A DNA stretch of 64,000 nucleotides from Afipia sp. OHSU_II-C1 (GTDB lineage Bacteria; Pseudomonadota; Alphaproteobacteria; Rhizobiales; Xanthobacteraceae), in contig NZ_APJI01000004.1 in the NCBI RefSeq assembly GCF_000497575.1, positions 62,001-126,000 of the forward strand, given 5' to 3'. Numbering within the stretch: position 1 is the stretch's first letter; each line of letters starts with the position of its first letter. Positions 52,502 through 63,441 of the stretch are shown here, piece after piece. The notes below the pieces were generated by a model that ran no database searches, was not told the DNA's origin, and was given only the letters and a program-made list of their open reading frames with translations. Position numbers and translations under genes: made by a program.

Positions 52502-53931
52502 TGGCCAGGCCCGAACTCGTTCCCGGCGAAGTACTCGATGGTTTCCTGGTCGAGGAACAGGTGCATCGCGGCGGCATGGCGACCCTATGGCGTGTGTCGC
52601 ATCCGGACCATCCGCAGCCGATGCTGATGAAAGTGCCACGGTTCGGAGACAGCCCGGATCCCGCGGCCATTGTCAGCTTCGAGATGGAGCAGATGATTTT
52701 GCCGCGCCTCTCCGGCATCCATGTTCCAAAATTCATAGCGTTGGGAGATTTCTCCACACCGCAGCCCTACATCGTGATGGAGCGCATCCCTGGCGACACC
52801 CTCTACAAGCGATTAGCGGATCTCCCGCTTCCGTATGAGGAGGCTGTCGGAATCGGGCTGAAAATTGCCACGGCGCTGGATGATCTGCATCGGCAGAGCG
52901 TCGTGCATCTCGACATCAAGCCGAGCAACATCATGTTCAGGCCGACAGGCGAGGCCGTGCTGATCGACTATGGCCTGTCGCATCACGATCATCTGCCGGA
53001 CCTGATGCAGGAGGAGTTTCGCGTGCCGTTCGGGACCGCGCCATACATGGCGCCCGAACAACTGCTCGGCACCCGTAATGATCCCCGCAGCGATCTGTTT
53101 GCGCTCGGTGTGCTGCTTTATTTCTTCACCACGGGCGAGCGGCCGTTCGGTGAATCTGAAACCTTGAGCGGGATGCGGCGGCGTCTTTGGAAAGACCCGG
53201 TTCCGCCGCGCCGTCTGCGTCCGGACTATCCGCCGTGGCTTCAGGAAATCGTCCTCCACTGTCTCGAGGTGCAGCCGGCGTGGCGTTATCCGTCCGCGCG
53301 GCAGCTTGCCTTCGATCTTGGCAATCCCGATCAGGTCAAAATGACCGCACGCGCCGAGAGGCTGAAGCGTGACGGACTTGCCACCGTTCTGCGCCGGCGC
53401 TTCAACAACGAACTCATGGCTTCGCGGTCGCGCCCGGATATTGCCTCACACCTCGCACAGGTCCCGATCATCGCTGTGGCGATCAATCTCGACGACGCCA
53501 ACGAGGCCCTTAACGAAGCCCTTCGCACGGAGGCCGCGCGCATTGCGAAGGCCGTTCCCGGTGCGCGGCTCGCATGCGTCAACGTCCTCAAGCTCGCGCG
53601 TCTTACCGTCGATCATGCGCTGAACGAGGAAGGGCACAACAAACATGTCGGGCGGCTTGCCGAGTTGAAGAACTGGGCGCGGACGCTTGGACTTGGCGAT
53701 GAGAGTTTTACGGTCCATGTGATCGAAGCCTTCGATCCGGCAAACGCCATCCTCGAGTTCGCCAGCTCAAATCTGGTCGATCATGTCCTGATCGGCGCGC
53801 GCGAGAACTCGTTTCGAAAGACGGTTCTCGGCAGCGTATCGGCGAAGGTCGCGGCGGAAGCACCCTGCAGTGTGACCGTCGTTCGTCCCACTCGCAGGCG
53901 GGCCGGTCAGGATGGGGAAGGGCGGCCGTAG
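52501..53931 (+). CDS. Serine/threonine protein kinase fused to a universal stress protein domain
   Basis: A 476-residue fusion. The N-terminal kinase domain (about 15-275) has a Gly-rich loop (VHRGGMATLW), Lys44 (PMLMKVPRF), a catalytic loop HLDIKPSNIMF (Asp138, Lys140, Asn143; HLD for HRD), DYG at 157-159 and an APEQ motif. A UspA-like domain (about 321-470) follows, with the ATP-binding ending LIGARENSFRKTVLGSVSAK. No membrane segment is evident, so it is a soluble stress-linked kinase. Its upstream partner is a metallophosphoesterase. Targets are unknown. Confidence 0.9.
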   Translation: MARPELVPGEVLDGFLVEEQVHRGGMATLWRVSHPDHPQPMLMKVPRFGDSPDPAAIVSFEMEQMILPRLSGIHVPKFIALGDFSTPQPYIVMERIPGDTLYKRLADLPLPYEEAVGIGLKIATALDDLHRQSVVHLDIKPSNIMFRPTGEAVLIDYGLSHHDHLPDLMQEEFRVPFGTAPYMAPEQLLGTRNDPRSDLFALGVLLYFFTTGERPFGESETLSGMRRRLWKDPVPPRRLRPDYPPWLQEIVLHCLEVQPAWRYPSARQLAFDLGNPDQVKMTARAERLKRDGLATVLRRRFNNELMASRSRPDIASHLAQVPIIAVAINLDDANEALNEALRTEAARIAKAVPGARLACVNVLKLARLTVDHALNEEGHNKHVGRLAELKNWARTLGLGDESFTVHVIEAFDPANAILEFASSNLVDHVLIGARENSFRKTVLGSVSAKVAAEAPCSVTVVRPTRRRAGQDGEGRP

Positions 53932-54009
53932 CCCCGCCGGTATAGACGCACGGTCATATAGTTCCTGTAAGATCGGGTTATGATGACATTCCACTGAGGG
54001 GATTCGTCG

Positions 54010-54285
54010 ATGAACGAAGCACAGGCATTTTTCAGCCAGCCCGGGGTGGGCTTTTTCACCATGCTCCTGATCGGCGCGATTGCCGGCTGGATTGCCGAAC
54101 GGGTGACGGAGTCCAACCATGGCATCTTCACTAACATTCTGGTCGGCATTGCCGGTTCGTTTGTCGGCGCCAAGCTCGCGGAAATCGCACAGGTGCCGGT
54201 CTTTGGCTTCTGGCGGACGCTGATTTCCGCGTCCATCGGCGCAGTTCTCCTGCTGTTTGCCTGGCGCATGATCCGTCAGCGTTAA
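54010..54285 (+). CDS. GlsB/YeaQ/YmgE-type small membrane protein
   Basis: A 91-residue protein with three hydrophobic segments. The family patterns are LIGAIAGWIAERV, NILVGIAGSFVGAKLAEIAQ and a C-terminal FAWRMIRQR. Homologues are general-stress proteins of unknown mechanism, often called transglycosylase-associated. It lies downstream of the kinase-Usp gene, in keeping with a stress context. Confidence 0.88.
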   Translation: MNEAQAFFSQPGVGFFTMLLIGAIAGWIAERVTESNHGIFTNILVGIAGSFVGAKLAEIAQVPVFGFWRTLISASIGAVLLLFAWRMIRQR

Positions 54286-54318
54286 CGGGTCGCTCCCTTT
54301 CTCAATCGCTGGACTGGC

Positions 54319-54342
54319 CGCCGCGGTATCGTTGCCGCGGCG
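54319..54342. terminator. Hairpin upstream of ilvD
   Basis: CGCCGCGG pairs perfectly with CCGCGGCG around an 8-base loop, 33 bases after the GlsB-type gene. There is no T run, so terminator function is uncertain. Confidence 0.35.
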
Positions 54343-54548
54343 CAACGAATGTTGCGTGCCTACAACACTTCGTGAACATTTAACCGTGGCCCCAGCAAGC
54401 ACTTGCGCGCGCCGCTATTTAGCCACACGCCTCCATGAGATCATTATTCCGTAGGCGAAACGCCACGGCATTCGCGATGGCATCGGAAGAACCTCCCATT
54501 TTTAGGGGGTTTTCTGGCTCTCGGGGCGGCTGCGGGACAAGGTTCACG

Positions 54549-56259
<1,711 letters not shown>

Positions 56260-56273
<14 letters not shown>

Positions 56274-57084
56274 GCGCATCGGTATCGTTGGTGCTCTGGT
56301 TGTCGTGTTTTTCGCGGCAGGTCCGGCCTTTGCGTTCGAGGGAACATCGCCGGGCGGTCAGGAAGCTGCGTTGCCGATGGTTGCCGCGCCGAGCGGCGTT
56401 CCGGTGCTGAAGAAGCCGGTTCCGCCGGCGGACATTCCGCAGCCGGCGGCGTTGACGGCCCTGCAGTATGCCGCCGAGGGCGGTCACCCTGTGGCACAGT
56501 GGAAGCTCGGGCGCATGTACGCCAAGGGCGACGGCGTCGCCCAGGACGATCTGCGCGCCTATGACTATTTCAGCAAGATCGCCAACGCCCACGCCGAAGA
56601 CAGCCCGTCGGCGCCGCAGGCCACGATCGTCGCGAACGCGTTCGTAGCGCTCGGCCGCTACTACGTGTCCGGCATCCCGAACTCCAAGGTGAAGGCCGAT
56701 CCGGAGCGGGCGCGGGAAATGTTCTCCTACGCCGCATCGTATTTCGGCAACGCCGAAGCGCAGTACAATCTCGCAAGGATGTATCTCGACGGCGTCGGCA
56801 TGCCGCGCGATACCAGGTACGGCATTCGCTGGCTCGGGCTGGCAGCGCGCAAGGGCCAGCATCAAGCGCAAGCGCTGCTCGGCCAGATGCTGTTCAACGG
56901 TACCGGCTCTCAGCGTCAGGCGGCCCGCGGTCTGATGTGGCTGACCTTGGCGCAGGACAGCGCGGGGCCCGACGAGATCTGGATCAAGGACAGCTACAAG
57001 ACGGCGATGGCCAAGGCGTCTGAGGATGATCGGGCCATGGCGTTGCAGATGCTCGAGCGCTGGGTTCAGGGCCGCCGGGACTAA
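56260..57084 (+). CDS. ExoR-like periplasmic Sel1-repeat protein
   Basis: A 274-residue protein with a Sec signal peptide (cleavage about AFA-FEG, residue 25) and four or so Sel1/TPR-like repeats: [38 protein letters not shown] and [15 protein letters not shown]. The ordering, length and phrases such as [20 protein letters not shown] parallel ExoR of Sinorhizobium, the periplasmic inhibitor of the ExoS sensor kinase. The regulatory role here is inferred. It overlaps the ilvD end by 14 bases. Confidence 0.82.
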
Positions 57085-57112
57085 CCTGTTCGCTTCGCGA
57101 ACCGGGCGCCGC

Positions 57113-57898
57113 TTAGTTCAGATCCAGATCGATCCACACCGGAACGTGATCTGACGCCTTTTCCCATCCCCGCACGTACCGATCGATGCCGGCATCGAGC
57201 AACCGATCGCTGGCCTGCGGCGACAGCAGCAGGTGGTCGATCCGGATGCCGTTGTTCTTCGGCCATGCGCCGGCCTGATAATCCCAGAACGTATATTGGC
57301 CGGGCTGGTCCGAAACCGCGCGGATCGCGTCGGTCAGCCCGAGATTGAGCAGGGTGCGGAAGCGCTCGCGCGTCTTTGGCAGGAACAGAGCGTCGTTCGC
57401 CCAGGCGGCAGGATTGTAGACGTCGCCATTGGCGGGGATGACGTTGAAGTCGCCCGCCAGCACCAGCGGCTGCTCACCCTTCAGGCGCTCTTTCGAATAC
57501 TGAATAAGCCTGTCCATCCACTTGATTTTGTAAGGATATTTATCCGTTTCCGGCGGGTTGCCGTTGGGCAGGTAAAGGCACGCGATCCGCAGGGTGCCGT
57601 TTGCGTGAGACACGACTCCTTCGAGAAAGCGAGCGTGGAGATCTTCGGCGTCGCCGTCCAGACGCGGCGTGGTTTCGTCGAACCGGTACTTGGAGAGCAG
57701 CGCCACACCGTTGAAGGTCTTCTGGCCGTGGGTCACCACGTTGTAGCCGAGCGCCTCGATCGGCTCGCGCGGAAACGCCTCGTCCACGCACTTGATCTCC
57801 TGCAGGCAGACGATGTCCGGGGACCGCTCCTTGAGCCACGTCAGCAGATGATCGAGCCGCTGTCGGACAGAGTTAACGTTCCAGGTGGCGATCCGCAT
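57113..57898 (-). CDS. xth: Exodeoxyribonuclease III
   Basis: AP endonuclease and 3'-5' exonuclease of base excision repair. Motifs: MRIATWNVNSVRQRLDHLL, CLQEIKCVDEAFP (catalytic Glu34), LAGDFNVIPANGDVYNP, GIRIDHLLLS and KASDHVPVWIDL. ATG 57898 is chosen because GGAA lies six bases before it; ATG 57904 would add two residues. At 261 residues it is normal. It converges with the ExoR-like gene. Confidence 0.96.
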   Translation of the reverse strand: MRIATWNVNSVRQRLDHLLTWLKERSPDIVCLQEIKCVDEAFPREPIEALGYNVVTHGQKTFNGVALLSKYRFDETTPRLDGDAEDLHARFLEGVVSHANGTLRIACLYLPNGNPPETDKYPYKIKWMDRLIQYSKERLKGEQPLVLAGDFNVIPANGDVYNPAAWANDALFLPKTRERFRTLLNLGLTDAIRAVSDQPGQYTFWDYQAGAWPKNNGIRIDHLLLSPQASDRLLDAGIDRYVRGWEKASDHVPVWIDLDLN

Positions 57899-58080
57899 GG
57901 CCATTTCCGTTAGTGACGTGGGCAATATTACGAAGAATCCACCTGTAAGCCGTACCACGGGCGGAGCGGCTGTGATAAGCCGAATACAAATTAACGCTGG
58001 AAAACCAGCACCATGGGGTTGGGGAAACGGCGGCTGTTAGGCGTTTTTGCACAGCCTGAATCCTGAACCCGAGAAACGGC

Positions 58081-59217
58081 ATGACTGGAAATTTTTTCAA
58101 ACGGCGTATTTTGCTCGCGGCCATCGTTGTTGCGGCTGTCGCGCTCTATGCAACGCGATCGACGTGGATGGGCGGCGCGACCACCGCGCAGGCTCCGCCT
58201 CGGCCTCGCGCCATTTCCGTGGAGATCGCGAAAGCCGAGAAGAAGCGGGTTCCGGTCGATGTGGATTCCATCGGAATGGTGACGCCGATCTCGAGCGTGG
58301 CGCTGAAATCCCGGGTCGAGACCACCATCGTCGGAGTTCACTTCGAGGACGGCGCTCGCGTCAAGGAAGGCGATCTGCTGTTCACACTGGACTCGCGCCA
58401 GATCGACGCGCAGATCGCGCAGGCTGAAGGCAATCTCGCGCGGTCTCAATCGACACTCGTCGCGGCGGAGCGCGACATGAGGCGTTTCAACGAGTTGATC
58501 GGCAAGGGGGCAACCACACAGGTCAACGTCGACAATGCGAAGACCGCCGCCGACACTGCGACCGCGACCATTCAGGCCGATCAGGCCATTCTGGACAATC
58601 TGAAGGTCCAGAAGAGCTACACCAGGATTGTCGCGCCGATCAGCGGCCGCATCAGCGCAGCGTCGGTCAAGGTCGGGAATTTCGTCCGTCCTGCGGATAC
58701 GTCGCCGCTCGCGACCATCAACCAGATGGCGCCGGTCTATGTGACGTTCGCAATCCCGCAGCGTGTGCTGAGCGATTTGCGCGATGCCATGAAGGAAAAT
58801 CAGTCGTCGGTGACGGCGACCATTCCCGGCAACAACAAATCCGAAACCGGCACTGTTGCGATGGTCGAGAACACCGTCGATGCCACCACCGGCATGGTGA
58901 CCGTGCGCGGCATCATGGGCAACGAGAGCGAGGTCTTGTGGCCCGGTATCCTCGTCAACGCGACCCTTACGGTTCGTAATGAAACCGCAGTCGTCGTGCC
59001 CTCGGTCGGCATCCAGCGAAGCCAGACCGGCAACTTCGTCTTCGTCGTCCGTGACGGGAAGGCGCAGATGCAACCGGTGACGGTCAGCCGCACGTTTCAG
59101 GGACTGTCCGTGGTTGAGACCGGCCTCGGAGGCGGGGAGGATATCGTTGTCGATGGGCAGCTCCTTCTGTCCAACGGTTCGCCGGTGGAGCCGCGCAACC
59201 GCAAGGCCGGAGCATAA
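58081..59217 (+). CDS. RND efflux periplasmic adaptor (membrane fusion protein)
   Basis: A 378-residue HlyD/AcrA-type adaptor. An N-terminal membrane anchor (about 8-24) is followed by a barrel-sandwich lipoyl-like domain, a coiled-coil hairpin (about 105-185, IDAQIAQAEGNLARSQSTL) and beta-barrel/MP domains. It links the inner-membrane RND pump to an outer-membrane channel. No TolC-like gene is adjacent. It is separated from the pump gene by the second copy of the paired palindromic element. Confidence 0.94.
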   Translation: MTGNFFKRRILLAAIVVAAVALYATRSTWMGGATTAQAPPRPRAISVEIAKAEKKRVPVDVDSIGMVTPISSVALKSRVETTIVGVHFEDGARVKEGDLLFTLDSRQIDAQIAQAEGNLARSQSTLVAAERDMRRFNELIGKGATTQVNVDNAKTAADTATATIQADQAILDNLKVQKSYTRIVAPISGRISAASVKVGNFVRPADTSPLATINQMAPVYVTFAIPQRVLSDLRDAMKENQSSVTATIPGNNKSETGTVAMVENTVDATTGMVTVRGIMGNESEVLWPGILVNATLTVRNETAVVVPSVGIQRSQTGNFVFVVRDGKAQMQPVTVSRTFQGLSVVETGLGGGEDIVVDGQLLLSNGSPVEPRNRKAGA

Positions 59218-59218
59218 T

Positions 59219-59294
59219 CTAGTGATCCGACTCTAACATTCGCGTCCCTTCTCAGCAGGCATTTTTGCGAATGTTAGAAACAAGGGGTCACTAG
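59219..59294. repeat. First hairpin of a paired palindromic element (adaptor-RND gap)
   Basis: CTAGTGATCC pairs with GGGTCACTAG (one G-U). The inner TCTAACATTCGC (59232-59243) pairs perfectly with GCGAATGTTAGA (59267-59278). The loop is 23 bases and unpaired bases sit at the junction. The layout is similar to the hairpin at 48112-48188, and it occupies the same position relative to its partner. Confidence 0.82.
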
Positions 59295-59307
59295 CAAATA
59301 TAAGTTT

Positions 59308-59384
59308 TCGAGTGTCCTTCCGATCCGACGTTCGCTGCGGAAGGCGCTGCAAGGTTCAAGCGAACGGCGGATCGGGACACTCGA
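59308..59384. repeat. Second hairpin of the paired palindromic element (adaptor-RND gap)
   Basis: TCGAGTGTCC (59308-59317) pairs with GGACACTCGA (59375-59384). A TTC bulge follows, then CGATCCG and CGTTCGCT pair with CGGATCG and AGCGAACG, with one mismatch between. The loop is 22 bases. The last paired base is immediately before the ATG at 59385, and GGGA (59374-59377) in the stem is the only Shine-Dalgarno-like sequence. Confidence 0.87.
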
Positions 59385-62300
59385 ATGAACCTGTCGGAGC
59401 TTTGTATCCGCAGACCGGTGATGACGACGCTGATGACGGCGTCGATCATCGCGTTCGGTGTGTTCGGCTTCCGGCTGCTGCCGGTTTCCGCGCTTCCCAA
59501 GGTTGATTTTCCGACCATTCAGGTCACGGCAACCCTGCCGGGCGCCAGCGCCGACACCATGGCGGCGTCTGTTGCGGGTCCGATCGAGCGCCAGCTTTCG
59601 ACCGTCGCGGGTATCTCCTCGATGTCGTCGAGTTCGTCGCAGGGCACGACCTCGATCACCATCCAGTTCGACCTCAACCGCAACATCGATGGCGCGGCTC
59701 TCGACGTGCAGACCGCGCTGACTGTCGCGCAGCGACGTCTGCCGGTGGAAATGCTGGTCCCGCCGAGCTTCCGCAAGGTGAACCCGGCCGACTTCCCCGT
59801 GCTGTTCGTGTCGCTGAGTTCCGAAACCCTGCCGCTCTCGACCGTCAACGAATACGGCGACATCACCATTGGACAGACCCTGTCGCAGATTCCGGGCGTG
59901 GCGCAGGTCCTGATCTACGGTCCGCAGAAGTTCGCGGTTCGTGTGCAGGCCGATCCCGAAGCCGCCGCGGCGCGCGGCTTGTCGCTGGAAGACATCCGCA
60001 CCGCCGTGTCGCGTGCCAATTCGTCAACGCCGGTCGGCACCCTGAACGGTCCGAAGCAGGACATCGCGATCCAGGCCTCGGGACAGCTCAGCAAGGCGAG
60101 CGACTATCGTCAGGTCGTGGTGGCTTGGCGCAACGGCTCGCCGGTGAAGCTCGACGAAGTCGCGAAAATCTACGACAGCGTCGAGAACGACAAGGCTGCG
60201 ACCTGGTTCAACGGCACCCGTTCCATCGTGCTGGCGATCCAGAAACAGCCCGACGCCAACACCGTGGCGGTGGTCGATGCGGTGCGCGCCAAGCTGCCAT
60301 CGCTGCGAGCGCAGATCCCGCCGTCGGTCACGATGGACGTCACCCTCGACCGCTCGGTGTCGATCCGCGAGTCCGTTGCCGACGTGGAGGAGACGCTGCT
60401 GATCGCCGTCGGCCTCGTGATCGTCGTGATCTTCCTGTTCCTGCGCTCGGCGTCCGCCACCCTTATTCCGGCGCTTGCGGTTCCGATTTCGGTGCTGGGC
60501 ACCTGCGCGGTGATGTACGCGCTCGACTACTCGATCAACAACATGACGCTGCTGGCGCTGACGCTGTCGGTCGGCTTCGTGGTCGACGACGCCATCGTCA
60601 TGCTTGAAAACATCATGCGCCACATCGAGGAGGGCATGAAGCCTTACGAGGCCGCGTTGAAGGGCGCGCGCGAGATCGGCTTCACCATCCTGTCGATCAC
60701 GTTCTCGCTGATCGCGGTGTTCATCCCGGTGCTGCTGATGGGCGGCATTGTCGGCCGCGTGTTCCGTGAGTTCGCCGTAACGATCTCTGTAGCCATCCTT
60801 GTGTCCGGATTCGTGTCGCTGACCCTGACGCCCATGCTCTGCGCGCGGGTGCTCAAGCCCCACGATCCGCATCACAAACCCAACTTCGTGCTGCGCTGGT
60901 TCGAGGCGATGTTTGAGTCCTGGCTGCGCGCCTATGAATGGACGCTGGATCGCGTGCTGGCCTACAAGTCGGTCATGCTGTTGGTGACGTTCGCAACACT
61001 TGGCCTCACCATCTGGCTCTACATGATCGTGCCGAAGGGTTTCTTCCCGCAGGAAGACACCGGCTTCCTCAGCGGCACGACGGAAGCCGCGACCGATACC
61101 TCGTTCGCGGCGATGAGTGACCGCCAGAAAATTCTTGCCGACATTCTGCGGGCCGATCCGGCGGTGGAATTCGTCAACAGCACCGTCGGCTCCGGCGGCC
61201 CCAATCCGACCGCGAACTACGGACGCCTGTTCATCGGTCTGAAGCCGAAGGACGAGCGCGATCCGGCACCGGTGGTGATGGCGCGGCTGCGGCAGAAGGC
61301 GCTGCAGGTGCCGGGCCTGCAGGCGTTCTTCCAGGGCATCCAGAACCTGAATATCGGCGGACGCCCGTCCAAGAGCCAGTACCAGTACACGTTGCAGAGC
61401 GGCGATACGGATTCGCTCTACCGCGCGGCGCCTGAAATGCGCGATCGCATCGCGAAGGTCGATGGATTGCAGGATGTCACCACGGATCTTTACATCAAGA
61501 ACCCGCAGCTCACAGTCGAGATCGACCGCGAGAAGGCCGCAGTCTATGGCGTTACTGCGGACCAGATCCGCAACCAGCTCTTCAACGCCTACGGCGCGCG
61601 GCAGGTGGGCACGATCTACATGCCCTCGAATGACTACCAGATCATTCTGGAAGTGCAGCCGAAGTTCCGCGTCGATCCGACCGACCTGTCCAAGCTGTAT
61701 GTGAAGACCACGAACAATCAGACCATTCCGCTCGATGCGGTGGCCAAAATGGTGCCGACTGTCGGGCCGTTGCAGATCAATCACCAGGGCCAGCAGCCGG
61801 CGGTGACGATCTCGTTCAACCTGCGGCCCGGCACGTCGCTCGGCTATGCGGTCGATCAGATCACCAAGATCGAGCAGGATTCGAATTTGCCGGCGACCAT
61901 TGCGACCGGCTTCTCAGGCACTGCGCAGGTGTTCCAGGATTCGCTGCGCGGGCAAGGCGTGCTCATTCTCGCCGCCGTGTTCGCCGCCTTCGTCATTCTC
62001 GGCATTCTCTACGAGAGCTTCATCCATCCGATCACCATCATCTCGGGCCTGCCGTCCGCGGGCATCGGCGCGATCCTGACGCTGATGCTGTTTAAGATGG
62101 AGTTGTCGGTGATCGCCATGATCGGCATCGTCATGCTGGTCGGCATCGTGAAGAAGAACGCCATCATGATGGTCGACTTCGCCATCGAGCGCCGCTCCGT
62201 GGGCCTGAGCGCGGAGCATGCTATTCGCGAGGCGGCGCTGATGCGCTTCCGGCCGATCATGATGACGACCTTCGCCGCGATCTTCGGCACGCTCCCGATC

Positions 62301-62513
62301 GCGCTGGGCGCGGGCGCCGGCGCCGAGTTGCGTCAGCCGCTCGGCGTGGCGGTGGTGGGCGGGCTTCTGGTGTCGCAACTGCTGACGCTGTTCATCACGC
62401 CGGTGATCTACATTTATCTCGACCGGATCGATCGCCGTCTGAAGCGCCGCCTCGATCCGACGCTGATCGAGGCGCCGGACGTCGAACCGCCGCGCGCTGC
62501 GGCGGCTGAGTAG
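59385..62513 (+). CDS. RND family multidrug efflux permease (MdtB/MdtC-type)
   Basis: A 1042-residue inner-membrane proton-driven pump of the HAE1 class. It starts MNLSELCIRRPVMTTLMTAS, has 12 membrane helices in two halves with large periplasmic loops after helices 1 and 7, and the proton-relay acidic pair in VGFVVDDAIVMLENI (about residue 400). The second half has VGIVKKNAIMMVDFA. Substrates are unknown. The start codon abuts a long hairpin that may tune its expression. Confidence 0.95.
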   Translation: MNLSELCIRRPVMTTLMTASIIAFGVFGFRLLPVSALPKVDFPTIQVTATLPGASADTMAASVAGPIERQLSTVAGISSMSSSSSQGTTSITIQFDLNRNIDGAALDVQTALTVAQRRLPVEMLVPPSFRKVNPADFPVLFVSLSSETLPLSTVNEYGDITIGQTLSQIPGVAQVLIYGPQKFAVRVQADPEAAAARGLSLEDIRTAVSRANSSTPVGTLNGPKQDIAIQASGQLSKASDYRQVVVAWRNGSPVKLDEVAKIYDSVENDKAATWFNGTRSIVLAIQKQPDANTVAVVDAVRAKLPSLRAQIPPSVTMDVTLDRSVSIRESVADVEETLLIAVGLVIVVIFLFLRSASATLIPALAVPISVLGTCAVMYALDYSINNMTLLALTLSVGFVVDDAIVMLENIMRHIEEGMKPYEAALKGAREIGFTILSITFSLIAVFIPVLLMGGIVGRVFREFAVTISVAILVSGFVSLTLTPMLCARVLKPHDPHHKPNFVLRWFEAMFESWLRAYEWTLDRVLAYKSVMLLVTFATLGLTIWLYMIVPKGFFPQEDTGFLSGTTEAATDTSFAAMSDRQKILADILRADPAVEFVNSTVGSGGPNPTANYGRLFIGLKPKDERDPAPVVMARLRQKALQVPGLQAFFQGIQNLNIGGRPSKSQYQYTLQSGDTDSLYRAAPEMRDRIAKVDGLQDVTTDLYIKNPQLTVEIDREKAAVYGVTADQIRNQLFNAYGARQVGTIYMPSNDYQIILEVQPKFRVDPTDLSKLYVKTTNNQTIPLDAVAKMVPTVGPLQINHQGQQPAVTISFNLRPGTSLGYAVDQITKIEQDSNLPATIATGFSGTAQVFQDSLRGQGVLILAAVFAAFVILGILYESFIHPITIISGLPSAGIGAILTLMLFKMELSVIAMIGIVMLVGIVKKNAIMMVDFAIERRSVGLSAEHAIREAALMRFRPIMMTTFAAIFGTLPIALGAGAGAELRQPLGVAVVGGLLVSQLLTLFITPVIYIYLDRIDRRLKRRLDPTLIEAPDVEPPRAAAAE

Positions 62514-62521
62514 GATCACAG

Positions 62522-63370
62522 ATGCCGATCATATCCGCACGGGCAGGGTGGCGCGTTCTCATCGCCGCCGTTGCTCTGCTCGCGGCCGGGCCCGTTCGCG
62601 CGAGTGAAGAGCCGATCGAGATTTTCGACGCCCATCTGCATTACAACTGGGAGCCGAAGCCCTACTATCAGGTCGATGAAGTGCTCGCGTTGTTCAAGAA
62701 GCACCGCGTCACCGGCATTCTGGCGACCAGCCGTCCCAACACCGGCACCCATGCACTGATGGACGCAAAGGCCGACGGCTTGTGGATCGTCCCGTTCATC
62801 CGGCCCTATCGCGTTCGTCCCGACATTCAGACCTGGTTCAACGATCCGACGATCTTCGATCTGGTGCAGGACGAGTTCAAGCGTGGCTACTATCGCGGTG
62901 TCGGCGAGTTTCATCTGTCGGGGAAGGCCGCAGCCACCGAGTGGGTGAAGAAGGCTGTCGACTTCGCGGTCGCTAACGATCTCTACCTGCATGCTCATGC
63001 CGACGACGAGGCAGTCGAGATTCTGATGCGCCACAACGGCCGCGCCAAGATCATCTGGGCGCATACCGGCTTCAGCCTCGCGCCGAGCCGTGTCGCTGCG
63101 ATGCTGGCGACTTATCCGCAGCTTTGGGGCGAACTGTCGTATCGCGGCGGCATCACCGGTGCCGGAGGTGAGTTGACGCCGGAATGGCGGGCGATGTTCG
63201 AGAAGTATCCGGATCGTTTCCTGCTGGGCTCGGATACCTGGATCAGCGAGCGCTGGTCGAGTTACGGTTCGATCATGGCGGAGTATCGCAGCTGGCTGAA
63301 GCAGTTGCCGCTGCCCGTGGCGAAGCAAATCGCGCATGGCAACGCGAAGCGGCTGTTTGCGGAGAAGTAG
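62522..63370 (+). CDS. Exported amidohydrolase-family (amidohydrolase 2) protein
   Basis: A 282-residue protein with a probable Sec signal peptide (cleavage near ARA-SEE, residue 28) and a metal-dependent TIM-barrel hydrolase fold. Metal-site motifs: FDAHLHYNW (HxH), YLHAHADDEAV, IIWAHTGFS and LLGSDTW. The substrate is unknown; related proteins act on lactones or decarboxylate aromatic acids, although most are cytoplasmic. It starts nine bases after the RND gene and may share its transcript. Confidence 0.85.
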   Translation: MPIISARAGWRVLIAAVALLAAGPVRASEEPIEIFDAHLHYNWEPKPYYQVDEVLALFKKHRVTGILATSRPNTGTHALMDAKADGLWIVPFIRPYRVRPDIQTWFNDPTIFDLVQDEFKRGYYRGVGEFHLSGKAAATEWVKKAVDFAVANDLYLHAHADDEAVEILMRHNGRAKIIWAHTGFSLAPSRVAAMLATYPQLWGELSYRGGITGAGGELTPEWRAMFEKYPDRFLLGSDTWISERWSSYGSIMAEYRSWLKQLPLPVAKQIAHGNAKRLFAEK

Positions 63371-63385
63371 CGGCATCTTCAGCCG

Positions 63386-63429
63386 TCATCCTGAGGTGCG
63401 AGCCGTTTCCGGCGAGACTCAAAGGATGA
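63386..63429. repeat. Interspersed palindrome TCATCCT...AGGATGA
   Basis: A 44-base imperfect palindrome with outer arms TCATCCT and AGGATGA and inner GTGCGAGC / GGCGAGACTC pairing. It lies after the amidohydrolase gene and resembles an intergenic repeat type frequent in Bradyrhizobium-like genomes, based on pattern memory. It carries no coding potential. Confidence 0.65.
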
Positions 63430-63441
63430 GAGTTTGCTTTA

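Noticed and set aside
54490-54513. Leader attenuator for ilvD
   Set aside because: A weak hairpin with a bulge is followed by TTTT, but the upstream reading frame has no run of Ile, Leu or Val codons, so classical attenuation is not supported.
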